Part shown: one piece after another, positions 26,928 through 35,881 of the stretch
Position numbering within the stretch: position 1 is the stretch's first letter
Layout of the letters: each line of letters opens with the position of its first letter
NCBI GenBank assembly: GCA_900767915.1
Contig: CAAGAX010000066.1
Coordinates: 16,085-80,084, forward strand
Direction: 5' to 3'
DNA: 64,000 nt
DNA from: Acholeplasmatales bacterium
Lineage (GTDB): Bacteria; Bacillota_I; Bacilli_A; Acholeplasmatales; Anaeroplasmataceae
Translations under genes and position numbers: made by a program
Notes under the pieces: generated by a model
Database searches by the model: none
The model's input: the letters and a program-made list of their open reading frames with translations, nothing else
What the model was told of the DNA's origin: nothing

Positions 26928-29624
26928 ATGAAGGATTATAAGGATACCCTATATATGGGTAAAACAACATTTGAAATGCGTGGTAATTTAACAAATAAAG
27001 AGCCTCTTATTCAAAAAAAGTGGGAAGAGATGGATCTTTATAATAAGGTAATAAGTAAGAATGAAGGAAAAAGAGAATATACATTACATGATGGACCTCC
27101 ATATGCTAATGGTAATATTCATTTAGGACATGCTTTAAATAAAATCCTAAAGGATTTTGTTGTTAGATATAAAAATATGAATGGATTTAAGTCAGTATAT
27201 ATTCCAGGATGGGATACACATGGACTTCCTATTGAGAATGCACTTCAAAAGAAGGGTGTTTCTCGTAAGAGTATGCCATTATATGAATTTAGAAATTTAT
27301 GTGAAAAGTATGCTTATGAGCAGGTTGAAAAGCAAAAATCAGGCTTCAAGCGTTTAGGTGTATTAGGTGATTTTGATCATCCATACATTACTTTACAGCA
27401 TGATTTTGAACGTGATCAAATATTAGTATTTGCTAAAATGGCAGAAAAGGGATTAATTTATAAGGGATTAAAGCCTGTTTATTGGTCTCCATCTAGTGAA
27501 TCAGCCTTAGCTGAAGCAGAAATTGAATATAAGGATATTACATCTAAGGCAATTTATTTCAAATTTCCTATTGTAGATGGTGAAGGATTATTCGAAAATG
27601 CTGAAATTATGGTTTGGACAACAACTCCATGGACTCTACCTTGTAATTTAGCTATCGCAGCTGGTCCTATGATTAGCTATGTTGTTTTTGAATCTAATAA
27701 GGGTAAAATGGTTTGTGCCTCTGATTTATTAGAATCATTATCTAAAAAATTAGGTCTTGAAAATGTTACAGTTTTGGGTTATATAAAGGGTAATGAATTA
27801 TTATCATTAAAATATAAGCATCCATTATATGGAAGAATTCAACCAGTAATTAATGCTGATTATGTAACTACTACAGATGGTACTGGATTTGTACATATCG
27901 CTCCAGGCTATGGTGAAGAGGATTATTTAGCTGGTAAGGAATATGGTCTTGATATTATGGTAGCAGTTAATGAAAAAGGATTTCAAACTGAAAAGGCTGG
28001 TAAATATGCTGGTTTATTCTATGAAGATTCTGAGGATGTTATCATTAATGACTTAAAGGAATGTGGAAGCCTATTATTATTAGATCCAATCACACACAGC
28101 TATCCTCATGATTGGAGAACAAAGAAGCCTGTAATTTTTAGAGCAACTCCTCAATGGTTTGCCTCTATTGATCCGATTAAGGATGATATTTTAAAGGCTA
28201 TAAGTAATGTTAATTGGAACCCTAAATGGGGTGAAATTAGAATCAGCAATATGATTCGTGATAGACATGATTGGTGTATTTCTCGTCAAAGAGCTTGGGG
28301 AGTTCCTATTCCAGTATTCTATGCTGAGGATGGTACAGAAATATTAGATCAAAAGGTTTTAGCTCATGTTGCTGAATTATTTGGTGAATATGGTTCAAAT
28401 ATTTGGTTTGAAAAAGAAGCTAAGGATTTATTACCAGAAGGATTTACTCATCCAGGTAGCCCTAATGGAATTTTCCGCAAGGAAAATGATATTATGGATG
28501 TATGGTTTGATTCAGGCTCATCATATATGCTATTACAAAGAAGAGGCTTAAAATATCCTGCTGATTTATATTTAGAGGGTAGTGATCAATACCGTGGATG
28601 GTTTAATTCATCAATTATTACTGGTGTAGCTACTACAGGCATTGCTCCATATAAGACTGTTGTATCACATGGCTTTACTCTTGATGGTCAAGGAAGAAAA
28701 ATGTCTAAGTCATTAGGCAATACAGTAGACCCTAACGATGTATGTAATCAATCAGGTGCAGATATTTTGCGTTTATGGGTTGCATCTGTTGAATATCGTG
28801 CTGATATGCCATTATCAAAAGACATTTTAAAGCAAGTTTCTGAATCATATAGAAAAATAAGAAATACTTTAAGATTCTTATTATCTAATATATCTGATTT
28901 TAATCCTAAGGATTCATTACCTTATGAAAAGCTAGAGGATGTTGATAAATACATGTGGATTAAACTTCAAAGATTCATTAAGGATATCAAAAATGATTAT
29001 GATAATTTTGACTTTGGAGAGGTATATCGTAGTGTTAATTCATATATCACTAATACATTATCTTCATTCTATTTAGATTTCACAAAGGATATTTTATATA
29101 TTGAAGACCCTAAGAGTAATACAAGATTATCAACTCAAACTGTATTTTATCAAATTCTTGATGCTTTATTGAAGCTATTATCACCAATTCTACCTCATAC
29201 AACATCAGAAGCATATGATACCCTACCTTATAAGGAGGAAGAGGATATTTATTTAACTGATATGCCAAATGCTTCAGAAAATCTTGATACTGATTTAGAA
29301 AATCAGTTTGATAAATTTATGAAGTATCGTGATATTGTATTAAAGGCTTTAGAGGATGCAAGAAGCAATAAGGTTATTGGAAAGAGCTTTAATGCTAAGC
29401 TTATAATTACTTTAGATACTGAATCTAAAAAGGTATTTGAGCCTATAAAGGATTCTGCAAAGCAATTATTAATTGTTTCTCAATTAGAATTCAAGGATGG
29501 TAATAAATTTAATGTTGAGGTCGTTCCTGCAGTTGGTGCTACATGTGCTAGATGCTGGATGATTGTTCCATTTGTAGATGAGGATGAGCTTTGTCCTAGA
29601 TGTAAAGCAATTTTAAAGAAGTAA
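26928..29624 (+). CDS. ileS: Isoleucyl-tRNA synthetase
   Basis: Charges tRNA-Ile and edits valine. 898 residues, normal for the bacterial form. Class I motifs: PYANGNIHLGHAL (HIGH type) near residue 60 and GRKMSKSLGN (KMSKS) near 590. The editing domain carries TTTPWTLPCNLA, and the C-terminus has a zinc finger CARCW...CPRC. The frame extends upstream to a GTG at 26856, but that lies inside the T-box and before its terminator; the ATG at 26928, 7 bases after AAGGAA, is the real start. Regulated by the T-box upstream. Confidence 0.97.
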   Translation: MKDYKDTLYMGKTTFEMRGNLTNKEPLIQKKWEEMDLYNKVISKNEGKREYTLHDGPPYANGNIHLGHALNKILKDFVVRYKNMNGFKSVYIPGWDTHGLPIENALQKKGVSRKSMPLYEFRNLCEKYAYEQVEKQKSGFKRLGVLGDFDHPYITLQHDFERDQILVFAKMAEKGLIYKGLKPVYWSPSSESALAEAEIEYKDITSKAIYFKFPIVDGEGLFENAEIMVWTTTPWTLPCNLAIAAGPMISYVVFESNKGKMVCASDLLESLSKKLGLENVTVLGYIKGNELLSLKYKHPLYGRIQPVINADYVTTTDGTGFVHIAPGYGEEDYLAGKEYGLDIMVAVNEKGFQTEKAGKYAGLFYEDSEDVIINDLKECGSLLLLDPITHSYPHDWRTKKPVIFRATPQWFASIDPIKDDILKAISNVNWNPKWGEIRISNMIRDRHDWCISRQRAWGVPIPVFYAEDGTEILDQKVLAHVAELFGEYGSNIWFEKEAKDLLPEGFTHPGSPNGIFRKENDIMDVWFDSGSSYMLLQRRGLKYPADLYLEGSDQYRGWFNSSIITGVATTGIAPYKTVVSHGFTLDGQGRKMSKSLGNTVDPNDVCNQSGADILRLWVASVEYRADMPLSKDILKQVSESYRKIRNTLRFLLSNISDFNPKDSLPYEKLEDVDKYMWIKLQRFIKDIKNDYDNFDFGEVYRSVNSYITNTLSSFYLDFTKDILYIEDPKSNTRLSTQTVFYQILDALLKLLSPILPHTTSEAYDTLPYKEEEDIYLTDMPNASENLDTDLENQFDKFMKYRDIVLKALEDARSNKVIGKSFNAKLIITLDTESKKVFEPIKDSAKQLLIVSQLEFKDGNKFNVEVVPAVGATCARCWMIVPFVDEDELCPRCKAILKK

Positions 29625-29632
29625 TCATTTTT

Positions 29633-29661
29633 TTGACATATTATAAAAAAAATGATACAAT
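29633..29661 (+). promoter_or_regulatory. Promoter of the 29683-31921 genes
   Basis: Perfect TTGACA (29633-29638), 17-base spacer, TACAAT (29656-29661), 21 bases before the next ATG. Confidence 0.75.
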
Positions 29662-29682
29662 TCAGTAAAAGGTGGTGGGTCA

Positions 29683-30546
29683 ATGGATTTTCATTATTAT
29701 TTCTTAAAGGAAGGCACTAGAGTCTATGAGAAAACTGAATTAATGACATATTTAAGAGATACTCCAAATATTCAGTATGATGAGAATGGTGATGGTAAAG
29801 GAAATTTTATCTTTAAATATCATCATGAAGTATTAAACTTTGATGCTAGATTTATAATGAGCCAAACCTCACAGGTTCCAAACCTTGATAGACTAGACCC
29901 TAAATATTTTGATATAAATTTCTATGTAGAGTTTGATGTAACTTTATCTAATTATGCAGTTGAAATATTACTAGATATAATAGAAGAAATTTGTAAAAAG
30001 TTTAGATTCTTAATTTATGTTTATCCACCTGCTGCTGTTTATTCGTTCCGTAGACCTGATTTAATTAAGTATTTCGGAGCTGTTAAAAAGGCTTATGCTG
30101 ATAGATATCCTGAGAAGCTAGCAAATTATAATAGATTAGATTCTCAAACCTTATCTCAGGTATGTAGCTATTTACAAAAGAGGAAAAAGCTTGAGCTTTC
30201 TTTAAGAGATCAAAATATAGTTGTTTCTAACTATATTTTCTTAAAAACTGAAAAATCTAGAACTGCTTATGTAGCAATTGAATGGGATGGTGAAGAACAA
30301 TTTATCGTTCCTCCTTCTGTTGAAATAATTAAGCTTGACGATGGAAAGGTTTCAAGATATATTCCATTTAATCAGGTTTATGAAAAAGCAGAAAAGATGT
30401 TTAGAGCAATAGATGGATTTGGAGCTATTAAGATTGTAGATTCTAAATATACTAAAAAGCTCCATAAGCTATTAGTTAAAGAGCATTTCCCTGCTCCTAA
30501 GACTAATTTTAGTAGACTATCTTTAGAACAAATCCTCGATATTTAG
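29683..30546 (+). CDS. Conserved hypothetical protein
   Basis: 287 residues, soluble, no signal peptide. I do not recognise the family. Visible traits: an N-terminal mixed region with DENGDGKGNFIFKY, a central YPPAAVYSFRRPDLIKYF, and a C-terminal part with WDGEEQFIVPPSVEIIKLDDG suggesting a small beta domain. AAGGTGGTGGG precedes the ATG. It follows its own strong promoter and lies 12 bases before deoC, so it is likely cotranscribed with deoC and deoD. Context is nucleoside catabolism, which does not by itself assign a function. Confidence 0.55.
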   Translation: MDFHYYFLKEGTRVYEKTELMTYLRDTPNIQYDENGDGKGNFIFKYHHEVLNFDARFIMSQTSQVPNLDRLDPKYFDINFYVEFDVTLSNYAVEILLDIIEEICKKFRFLIYVYPPAAVYSFRRPDLIKYFGAVKKAYADRYPEKLANYNRLDSQTLSQVCSYLQKRKKLELSLRDQNIVVSNYIFLKTEKSRTAYVAIEWDGEEQFIVPPSVEIIKLDDGKVSRYIPFNQVYEKAEKMFRAIDGFGAIKIVDSKYTKKLHKLLVKEHFPAPKTNFSRLSLEQILDI

Positions 30547-30558
30547 AAAGGAATTATT

Positions 30559-31209
30559 ATGGAAAAATCAAAATATATTGATCATACTTTATTAAAGGCT
30601 TGTGCCACAAAGAATGATATTTTAAATTTATGTGGAGAAGCAAACAAATATCATTTTGCTTCTGTATGTGTTAATCCATGCTATGTAGGATTAGCTCATG
30701 ATTTATTATTAGGCAGTGATGTTGAAGTATGTACAGTAATTGGATTCCCACTAGGTGCTAATGCGACTAGTGTAAAGGCTTTTGAGGTAACTCAAGCCAT
30801 AGCTGATGGTGCAGATGAAGTAGATATGGTTATTAATATTGGCGCATTAAAGGCTAAGGATTATGATTATGTATATAATGATATTAAGGCATGCGTTTCT
30901 GCTGCAAATGGTGTTTTAGTAAAGGTTATTATTGAAACATGCTATTTAACTGACGAAGAGAAGGTTGAAGCTTGTAAGCTAGCTGTTAAGGCTGGAGCTG
31001 ATTTTGTTAAAACTTCAACTGGCTTTGGTACAGGTGGTGCTAATGCTTACGATGTTAAGCTTATGCATGATGCAGTAGAAGGAAAAGCTAAGGTTAAAGC
31101 TTCTGGTGGAATTCGTAATAAAGAACAATTTGAAGAAATGATAGCAGCAGGAGCAGATAGAATTGGTTGCTCTTCAGGAGTTGCAATTATGGAGGAGTAT
31201 AATGAGTAA
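30559..31209 (+). CDS. deoC: Deoxyribose-phosphate aldolase
   Basis: Cleaves deoxyribose 5-phosphate to acetaldehyde and glyceraldehyde 3-phosphate in deoxynucleoside breakdown. 216 residues, normal length for the compact class I TIM barrel. Landmarks: IDHTLLKACAT at the start, VCTVIGFPLG, DEVDMVINIG, the Schiff-base lysine in ADFVKTSTGF and the second lysine in VKASGGIRN. AAAGGAAT precedes the ATG. The end overlaps deoD by eight bases, so translation is coupled. Confidence 0.96.
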   Translation: MEKSKYIDHTLLKACATKNDILNLCGEANKYHFASVCVNPCYVGLAHDLLLGSDVEVCTVIGFPLGANATSVKAFEVTQAIADGADEVDMVINIGALKAKDYDYVYNDIKACVSAANGVLVKVIIETCYLTDEEKVEACKLAVKAGADFVKTSTGFGTGGANAYDVKLMHDAVEGKAKVKASGGIRNKEQFEEMIAAGADRIGCSSGVAIMEEYNE

Positions 31210-31921
31210 TATACCTACACCTCATATTTCATGTGAAGATCCATCATTAATAGCACCTATTGTATTAATGCCTGGAGATCCACTTCGTGCAAAATATATT
31301 GCTGATAATTTTTTGACAGATGTAGTTTGCTTTACATCAACAAGAAATATTTTAGGCTTTACTGGGAATTATAATGGAAAAAGAATAAGTGTAATGGGAA
31401 GTGGTATGGGTATGCCATCAATTGGTATTTACTCATATGAGCTTTATTCTTTTTATAATGTTGAAACTATAGTAAGAATAGGTTCTGCTGGAAGCTATGA
31501 TGAATCACTTAAGGTTTATGATACAGTACTAGTAACAGAAGCATTTTCTGAGTCTACATACGCTAAAATCGCTTTTAATATGCGTGGAAAAACTCAAAAA
31601 AGCTCTAAGTGTGTTAATAATAAGCTTGAAAAAATAGCGAATGATTTAAATATTGAGCTTAAAAAGGCTAAAATTCATTCAGGTGATGTTTTCTATGGTG
31701 AAAACAAGAATTATTGGAAAAGAGTCCATGATGAATTTGGTTGTATGGCTGTTGAAATGGAAAGCTTTGCTTTATTTGCTAATGCAAAGGCATTACATAA
31801 AAAGGCAGCATGCTTATTAACAATTTCAGATTCATTTATTACATCTGAAGTAACAACTGCTTTAGAACGTCAAAATTCATTCCATAATATGATGAAAATC
31901 GCTTTAGGACTAGCAAAATAA
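31202..31921 (+). CDS. deoD: Purine-nucleoside phosphorylase (DeoD type)
   Basis: Phosphorolysis of purine (deoxy)nucleosides to base and (deoxy)ribose 1-phosphate; works with DeoC in nucleoside salvage. 239 residues, the usual hexameric-type length. Motifs: MPGDPLRAKYIADNF, the phosphate loop GSGMGMPSIGIYSYEL, IRIGSAGSY-like VRIGSAGSYDE, and the nucleoside site MAVEMESFALF. The frame is open further upstream, but GGAGG lies before the ATG at 31202, which begins MSNIPTPHIS like its homologues. Confidence 0.95.
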   Translation: MSNIPTPHISCEDPSLIAPIVLMPGDPLRAKYIADNFLTDVVCFTSTRNILGFTGNYNGKRISVMGSGMGMPSIGIYSYELYSFYNVETIVRIGSAGSYDESLKVYDTVLVTEAFSESTYAKIAFNMRGKTQKSSKCVNNKLEKIANDLNIELKKAKIHSGDVFYGENKNYWKRVHDEFGCMAVEMESFALFANAKALHKKAACLLTISDSFITSEVTTALERQNSFHNMMKIALGLAK

Positions 31922-31972
31922 TATTATCAATAAAAAATATAGTAAAATTTTTTTAAAAGGAGGTATACGATT

Positions 31973-32278
31973 ATGGCTGTTAAGGTTGAAATTAAAGTAG
32001 AAACTGCTGCAACTTCTCATCTTTATATTATAGGTTCAACTAAAAATTTAGGTGCCTGGAATATAAATAATGCTTTGTTAATGGAAAAAGATAACAATGG
32101 TCTTTTTACAATAACAAAAATGCTAGAACCAGGTGAAATCGTTGAATTTAAGGTTTTATCTGAAAAGTCATGGGATAATGTAGAAAAAGGTGTATATGGC
32201 GAAGAAATTTCTAATCATATCATCTCACCTCATAAGGGCTTAGTTGTTAATTTACAAGTCGCAAGATTTGCAAAATAA
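31973..32278 (+). CDS. Stand-alone CBM20-type starch-binding protein
   Basis: 101 residues forming a single starch-binding beta sandwich: SHLYIIGSTKNLGAWN contains the conserved G..LG.W motif, followed by WDNVEKGVYGEE. No catalytic domain, signal peptide or anchor is present, so the protein should stay in the cytosol. CBM20 domains normally sit on amylases; a free one may bind intracellular glycogen-like polymer. AAAGGAGG lies before the ATG. Gene follows deoD after 50 bases and ends at a terminator. Confidence 0.75.
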   Translation: MAVKVEIKVETAATSHLYIIGSTKNLGAWNINNALLMEKDNNGLFTITKMLEPGEIVEFKVLSEKSWDNVEKGVYGEEISNHIISPHKGLVVNLQVARFAK

Positions 32279-32319
32279 TAAATATGCTTTTTTAAATAAT
32301 ATTAAATAGATTTTCTTTT

Positions 32320-32353
32320 AGCTAGTGATAATTCAACTATCACTAGCTTTTTC
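32320..32353 (+). terminator. Terminator after the CBM20 gene
   Basis: AGCTAGTGATA and TATCACTAGCT form a perfect 11-bp stem around ATTCAAC, followed by T residues. Confidence 0.92.
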
Positions 32354-32471
32354 TTTATTATTACTATGCCTTTTTTATAAAAAATTCAAAAAAATAATAA
32401 AAATATCTAAATTGGAAATTTTAGTTTTTTTACCTCTTTTGATATTATTAGCATGAAAGGAGGTTTGTAGC

Positions 32472-32873
32472 TTGTACAATTATTTTCTATTAGTTGGTTA
32501 TGTCGCTAGAGATTTTGAATTAAAAGAGGTAGGTGATGGCAAAAAGGTCGTTGCATTAACTCTTGCCGTTCAAAGAGATTTCTTAAATAATGAAGGATCA
32601 TATAGCACAGATTATTTCAGAATTTCTTGTTGGGAATTTTTAGCTGAGGTCGCAATGAATGTATTAGCTAAAGGGTCAAAGGTTGCTATAAAGGGTCGTA
32701 TGGTAACAAAAAAGACTGAGGACAAAGAAAGTGGTAATGTTTACTATTCAACAGAATTATATGGTGAAAGAATTATTGCCTTCTCAAATAAAGCTAATTA
32801 TGATAAGGCTTCTAAAAAAGAAATAGAAGAAGAAATTAAAGTTGACGAAGAGCCTAATATTGAAGAAATTTAA
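32472..32873 (+). CDS. ssb: Single-stranded DNA-binding protein
   Basis: 133 residues with the OB fold of Ssb: LVGYVARDFELKEV, then DYFRISCWEFLAE and GSKVAIKGRM. It begins with TTG, eight bases after a strong AAAGGAGG; no ATG fits. The tail is acidic (EEEIKVDEEPNIEEI) but lacks the canonical DDDIPF tip that recruits replication and repair partners. It may therefore be a secondary Ssb, with the replication form elsewhere. Confidence 0.88.
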   Translation: MYNYFLLVGYVARDFELKEVGDGKKVVALTLAVQRDFLNNEGSYSTDYFRISCWEFLAEVAMNVLAKGSKVAIKGRMVTKKTEDKESGNVYYSTELYGERIIAFSNKANYDKASKKEIEEEIKVDEEPNIEEI

Positions 32874-32878
32874 GGAGA

Positions 32879-32907
32879 ATGGGATAGCAAAGCTATTCCA
32901 TTTTTTC
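32879..32907 (+). terminator. Terminator after ssb
   Basis: AATGGGATAGC and GCTATTCCATT form a stem around AAA, followed by T residues. Confidence 0.88.
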
Positions 32908-32954
32908 TTGTTTTTAGACATTAAATAGTATATAATTAATGACAGGTGAGTATA

Positions 32955-33821
32955 ATGATTGAATATTTAAATTTATGTAAGACAATTTTAGAAAAGGGTA
33001 GTAAAAAGGATGATAGAACTGGTACTGGAACTATCTCTTATTTTGGATATCAAATGAGATTTGATTTATCAAAGGGCTTCCCTCTATTAACAACTAAAAG
33101 AGTTCATTTAAAAAGTATTATCCATGAACTATTATGGTTCATAAAGGGTGATACAAATATAAAATATTTAGTAGATAATGATGTTCGTATTTGGAATGAT
33201 TGGCCTTATGCTAGCTATAAAAAATCAAATGAATATCAGGGTGAAACTATTGATGAATTTGCCCTAAAAATAAAAAATAGTGATGAATTTGCCAAAAAAT
33301 GGGGTAATTTAGGACCAGTATATGGTAAACAATGGCGTGATTTTGGTGGTGTTGACCAATTAGAAGAGCTAATTAATCAAATTAAAACTAATCCAACTAG
33401 TAGAAGATTAATTATATCTGCTTGGAATCCTGCTGAAATAAATGAAATGGCTTTACCTCCATGTCATTGTTTTATGCAATTTTATGTTAATGATGGTAAA
33501 TTATCTTGTCAATTATATCAAAGAAGTGCAGATGTATTTTTAGGAGTTCCATTTAATATTGCAAGCTATTCTTTATTTACAATGATGATAGCTCAGGTTT
33601 GTAATTTAGAATATGGAACATTTGTTCATACTATTGGAGATGCACATATTTATTTAAATCATTTAGAACAAATAAATAAGCAATTAACTAGAACTCCAAG
33701 AGAACTTCCTACAATGAAAATTAATCCTAATATAAAATCTATTTATGATTTTAAATATGAGGATTTTGAACTTGAAAATTATAATCCCTATAAAGGAATA
33801 AAGGGTAAGGTGGCAGTATAA
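32955..33821 (+). CDS. thyA: Thymidylate synthase
   Basis: Methylates dUMP to dTMP with methylenetetrahydrofolate, giving dihydrofolate. 288 residues. Conserved blocks: DRTGTGTISYFG, FPLLTTKRVHLKSI, the catalytic cysteine in LPPCHCFMQFYV, QLYQRSADVFLGVPFNIASY, and GDAHIYLNHLEQ. An in-frame GTG lies at 32946, but AGGTGAG spacing supports the ATG at 32955. The stop overlaps the folA start by one base. Confidence 0.97.
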   Translation: MIEYLNLCKTILEKGSKKDDRTGTGTISYFGYQMRFDLSKGFPLLTTKRVHLKSIIHELLWFIKGDTNIKYLVDNDVRIWNDWPYASYKKSNEYQGETIDEFALKIKNSDEFAKKWGNLGPVYGKQWRDFGGVDQLEELINQIKTNPTSRRLIISAWNPAEINEMALPPCHCFMQFYVNDGKLSCQLYQRSADVFLGVPFNIASYSLFTMMIAQVCNLEYGTFVHTIGDAHIYLNHLEQINKQLTRTPRELPTMKINPNIKSIYDFKYEDFELENYNPYKGIKGKVAV

Positions 33822-34294
33822 TGATTAAATTAATTTGGGCTATGGATGAATCTCATCTAATTGGAGATAAGGATAGAATACCATGGCATATTAAAGAGGA
33901 TTTATTATATTATAAATCTAAAACAAAGGGACAAACAGTATTAATGGGAGATACTACATACTATTCATTAAAAGGCTATTATAAGGATAAGCCTCTACCT
34001 TATGGAAAGATATATGTTGCATCTATTAATAATAATTTATCCTTAAATGATGCTACAGTAATCAATAATGTAAATAAATTTTTAGAAGAATTTAATGATG
34101 AATTATGGGTTGTTGGTGGCGCTACAATTTATAAATTAGCTTTACCTTATGCTGATGAATTATATATTTCCTTTATCAAGGGAACTCATAAGGGTGATAG
34201 ATATTTCCCAGAAATAGATTTTACTAAATATAATTTAGAATGGGAAAATAATACAGATAAGGTAAGATATACATTATATAAGAGGGTGAAATAA
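33821..34294 (+). CDS. folA: Dihydrofolate reductase
   Basis: Regenerates tetrahydrofolate from the dihydrofolate made by ThyA, its immediate neighbour. 157 residues. Motifs: WAMDESHLIGDKDRIPWHIKEDL with the catalytic acid on the expected helix (E26 or so), VLMGDTTYYSL in place of the usual MGRxTxxS, and VVGGATIYKLALPYADELYIS. Translation is coupled at both ends by TAATG overlaps with thyA and the acyltransferase gene. Confidence 0.95.
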   Translation: MIKLIWAMDESHLIGDKDRIPWHIKEDLLYYKSKTKGQTVLMGDTTYYSLKGYYKDKPLPYGKIYVASINNNLSLNDATVINNVNKFLEEFNDELWVVGGATIYKLALPYADELYISFIKGTHKGDRYFPEIDFTKYNLEWENNTDKVRYTLYKRVK

Positions 34295-35094
34295 TGTTTC
34301 TTATTTTATTATTATTGATTCTTATTTTAATTGGAATGATTCCTTTTACATTTATTCCCTTATCACCTTGGTTTTGGTTTTTATGGGCTATATTAGGTAT
34401 TATTATTGGTATTTTATTACTTGCTGGATTAATATTACTTTTCTTTTCAATTGCTCAAAATACGAAGCCAACTAATAAATTTAAACATTTTATCTTAAGA
34501 AGTGCTTGCTGGATTTGGATAAAATTTTATCATATTGAATTGAAGACAATTGGTATTGAAAATCTACCAAAAGAGGATGAAAAATACACAATTTATGCTA
34601 ATCATAAATCAAATATGGATCCAGTTTTAATTTATTTTGCATTAAATAGAAGAATATCTGCAATTGGTAAAAAAACTCTATTTAATCATTGGTTTATGAA
34701 GATGCTTCAAAAAACATATGGTGCAATAGCTATTGATAGAGATAATGATAGAGCAGCTGTAAAATCTATGCTTGAAGCGATAAAAAAGGTTAAGGATGGA
34801 CTTCCTATGATTATATTCCCTGAGGGTGGTATTAAATCACGTCAAACTGAGGATATGGTCAATTTACGTGCTGGTGCTTATAAGCTTGCAACTAAATCAG
34901 AAGCTAAAATTGTACCTATAAGTATAGTTGGCTCTTCTGAATGCTCAAAGGTTAAAAGAAATAAAAAGAAAATTATTAAGCTTGTAATTCATCCATCTAT
35001 TTCGAATGAAGAATATAAGGATATGAATACTACTGAGCTAGGTTTAATGGTAGAGGATATTATTAATAAGGGTGTTCATAATGCTCAAGCTTAA
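34294..35094 (+). CDS. plsC: 1-acyl-sn-glycerol-3-phosphate acyltransferase
   Basis: Adds the second acyl chain to lysophosphatidic acid in phospholipid synthesis at the membrane. 266 residues with two N-terminal hydrophobic segments (about 2-22 and 26-53). The PlsC motifs are present: NHKSNMDP (the HX4D box), AIDRDNDRAA, and FPEGGIKSRQ. Begins in a one-base overlap with folA and has no separate promoter. Confidence 0.92.
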   Translation: MFLILLLLILILIGMIPFTFIPLSPWFWFLWAILGIIIGILLLAGLILLFFSIAQNTKPTNKFKHFILRSACWIWIKFYHIELKTIGIENLPKEDEKYTIYANHKSNMDPVLIYFALNRRISAIGKKTLFNHWFMKMLQKTYGAIAIDRDNDRAAVKSMLEAIKKVKDGLPMIIFPEGGIKSRQTEDMVNLRAGAYKLATKSEAKIVPISIVGSSECSKVKRNKKKIIKLVIHPSISNEEYKDMNTTELGLMVEDIINKGVHNAQA

Positions 35095-35278
35095 ATATGT
35101 TATCGTAATTATAATAGGCTTTCTATTAATTGTAGCAGGCTCAATTATATTAATAGGTGGAGCTTTAAGCTCTAAGCCTGAGATATTAAAAATAGGATTA
35201 GCCTTAATATTTTTTGCTATTATTTTTTATATTATTTTTATAATAATTGCTTTATTTAAATATTTTAAAAGAAAGTAG
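35081..35278 (+). CDS. Very small two-helix membrane protein
   Basis: 65 residues, two hydrophobic segments and a basic tail (YFKRK). It overlaps the end of plsC by 14 bases, with AAGGGTG before the ATG; an in-frame GTG at 35072 is less likely. No family recognised. The next gene starts seven bases on. Confidence 0.5.
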   Translation: MLKLKYVIVIIIGFLLIVAGSIILIGGALSSKPEILKIGLALIFFAIIFYIIFIIIALFKYFKRK

Positions 35279-35285
35279 GGATTTT

Positions 35286-35834
35286 ATGAGTCCTTTTACT
35301 ATTTCAATTTTATCAGTTATAACAATAGTCATAATAATATTATTTTTCTTTTTCTTTCATAAAATGCAAATTAAAAGAAAAAACGAAAGACTTTATACTG
35401 ATATAACTAAAATTTTTGATGATATAAAAGCTCAAAAAGATAATTTTTCTTATGAAAAATCATATATAAATGGGTGTGATTATATATTAACTACTTCAAA
35501 ATATAAATATTATGTTAAGGTTATCAAAAATTTCAATGAGGATGATATATGTATTAATTCAGCTTTAAAATGGAATTTTGGTAAAGCTTTATGCTCTAAC
35601 AAAAGTAAGGATGTAAAAGAAAATGTTGATTTAATACGTTTAGATTTACAAAAGGAAAAAAATGGTAAAAAGCCACGTAAGCTTTTTATAATATATCCTT
35701 CTGCCAAATCAATATTAATGATTGTTAATGAATGTGAATATGAATTTGTTGATTCTTCAACAGATGTTTATGGTAATAATATCGTAACATATGAAAATTT
35801 GAAAAAGGATTTTTCTCAAGCAATCGATTTTTAA
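35286..35834 (+). CDS. Membrane-anchored hypothetical protein
   Basis: 182 residues: one N-terminal membrane helix (about 4-24), then a soluble alpha/beta domain containing CDYILTTSKYKYYVKVIK, VDLIRLDLQKEKNGKKPRKLFIIYP and a tail with YENLKKDFSQAIDF. The pattern hints at a nuclease-related fold, but I cannot see a convincing catalytic motif. Start chosen at the ATG after GTAGGGATTTT; a longer upstream frame overlaps the previous gene. Part of the thyA-mutS2 gene string. Confidence 0.5.
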   Translation: MSPFTISILSVITIVIIILFFFFFHKMQIKRKNERLYTDITKIFDDIKAQKDNFSYEKSYINGCDYILTTSKYKYYVKVIKNFNEDDICINSALKWNFGKALCSNKSKDVKENVDLIRLDLQKEKNGKKPRKLFIIYPSAKSILMIVNECEYEFVDSSTDVYGNNIVTYENLKKDFSQAIDF

Positions 35835-35881
35835 AATATAGGCCTAGCCTATATTTTCTTTTAGAGGTGAAAAAATAAATT

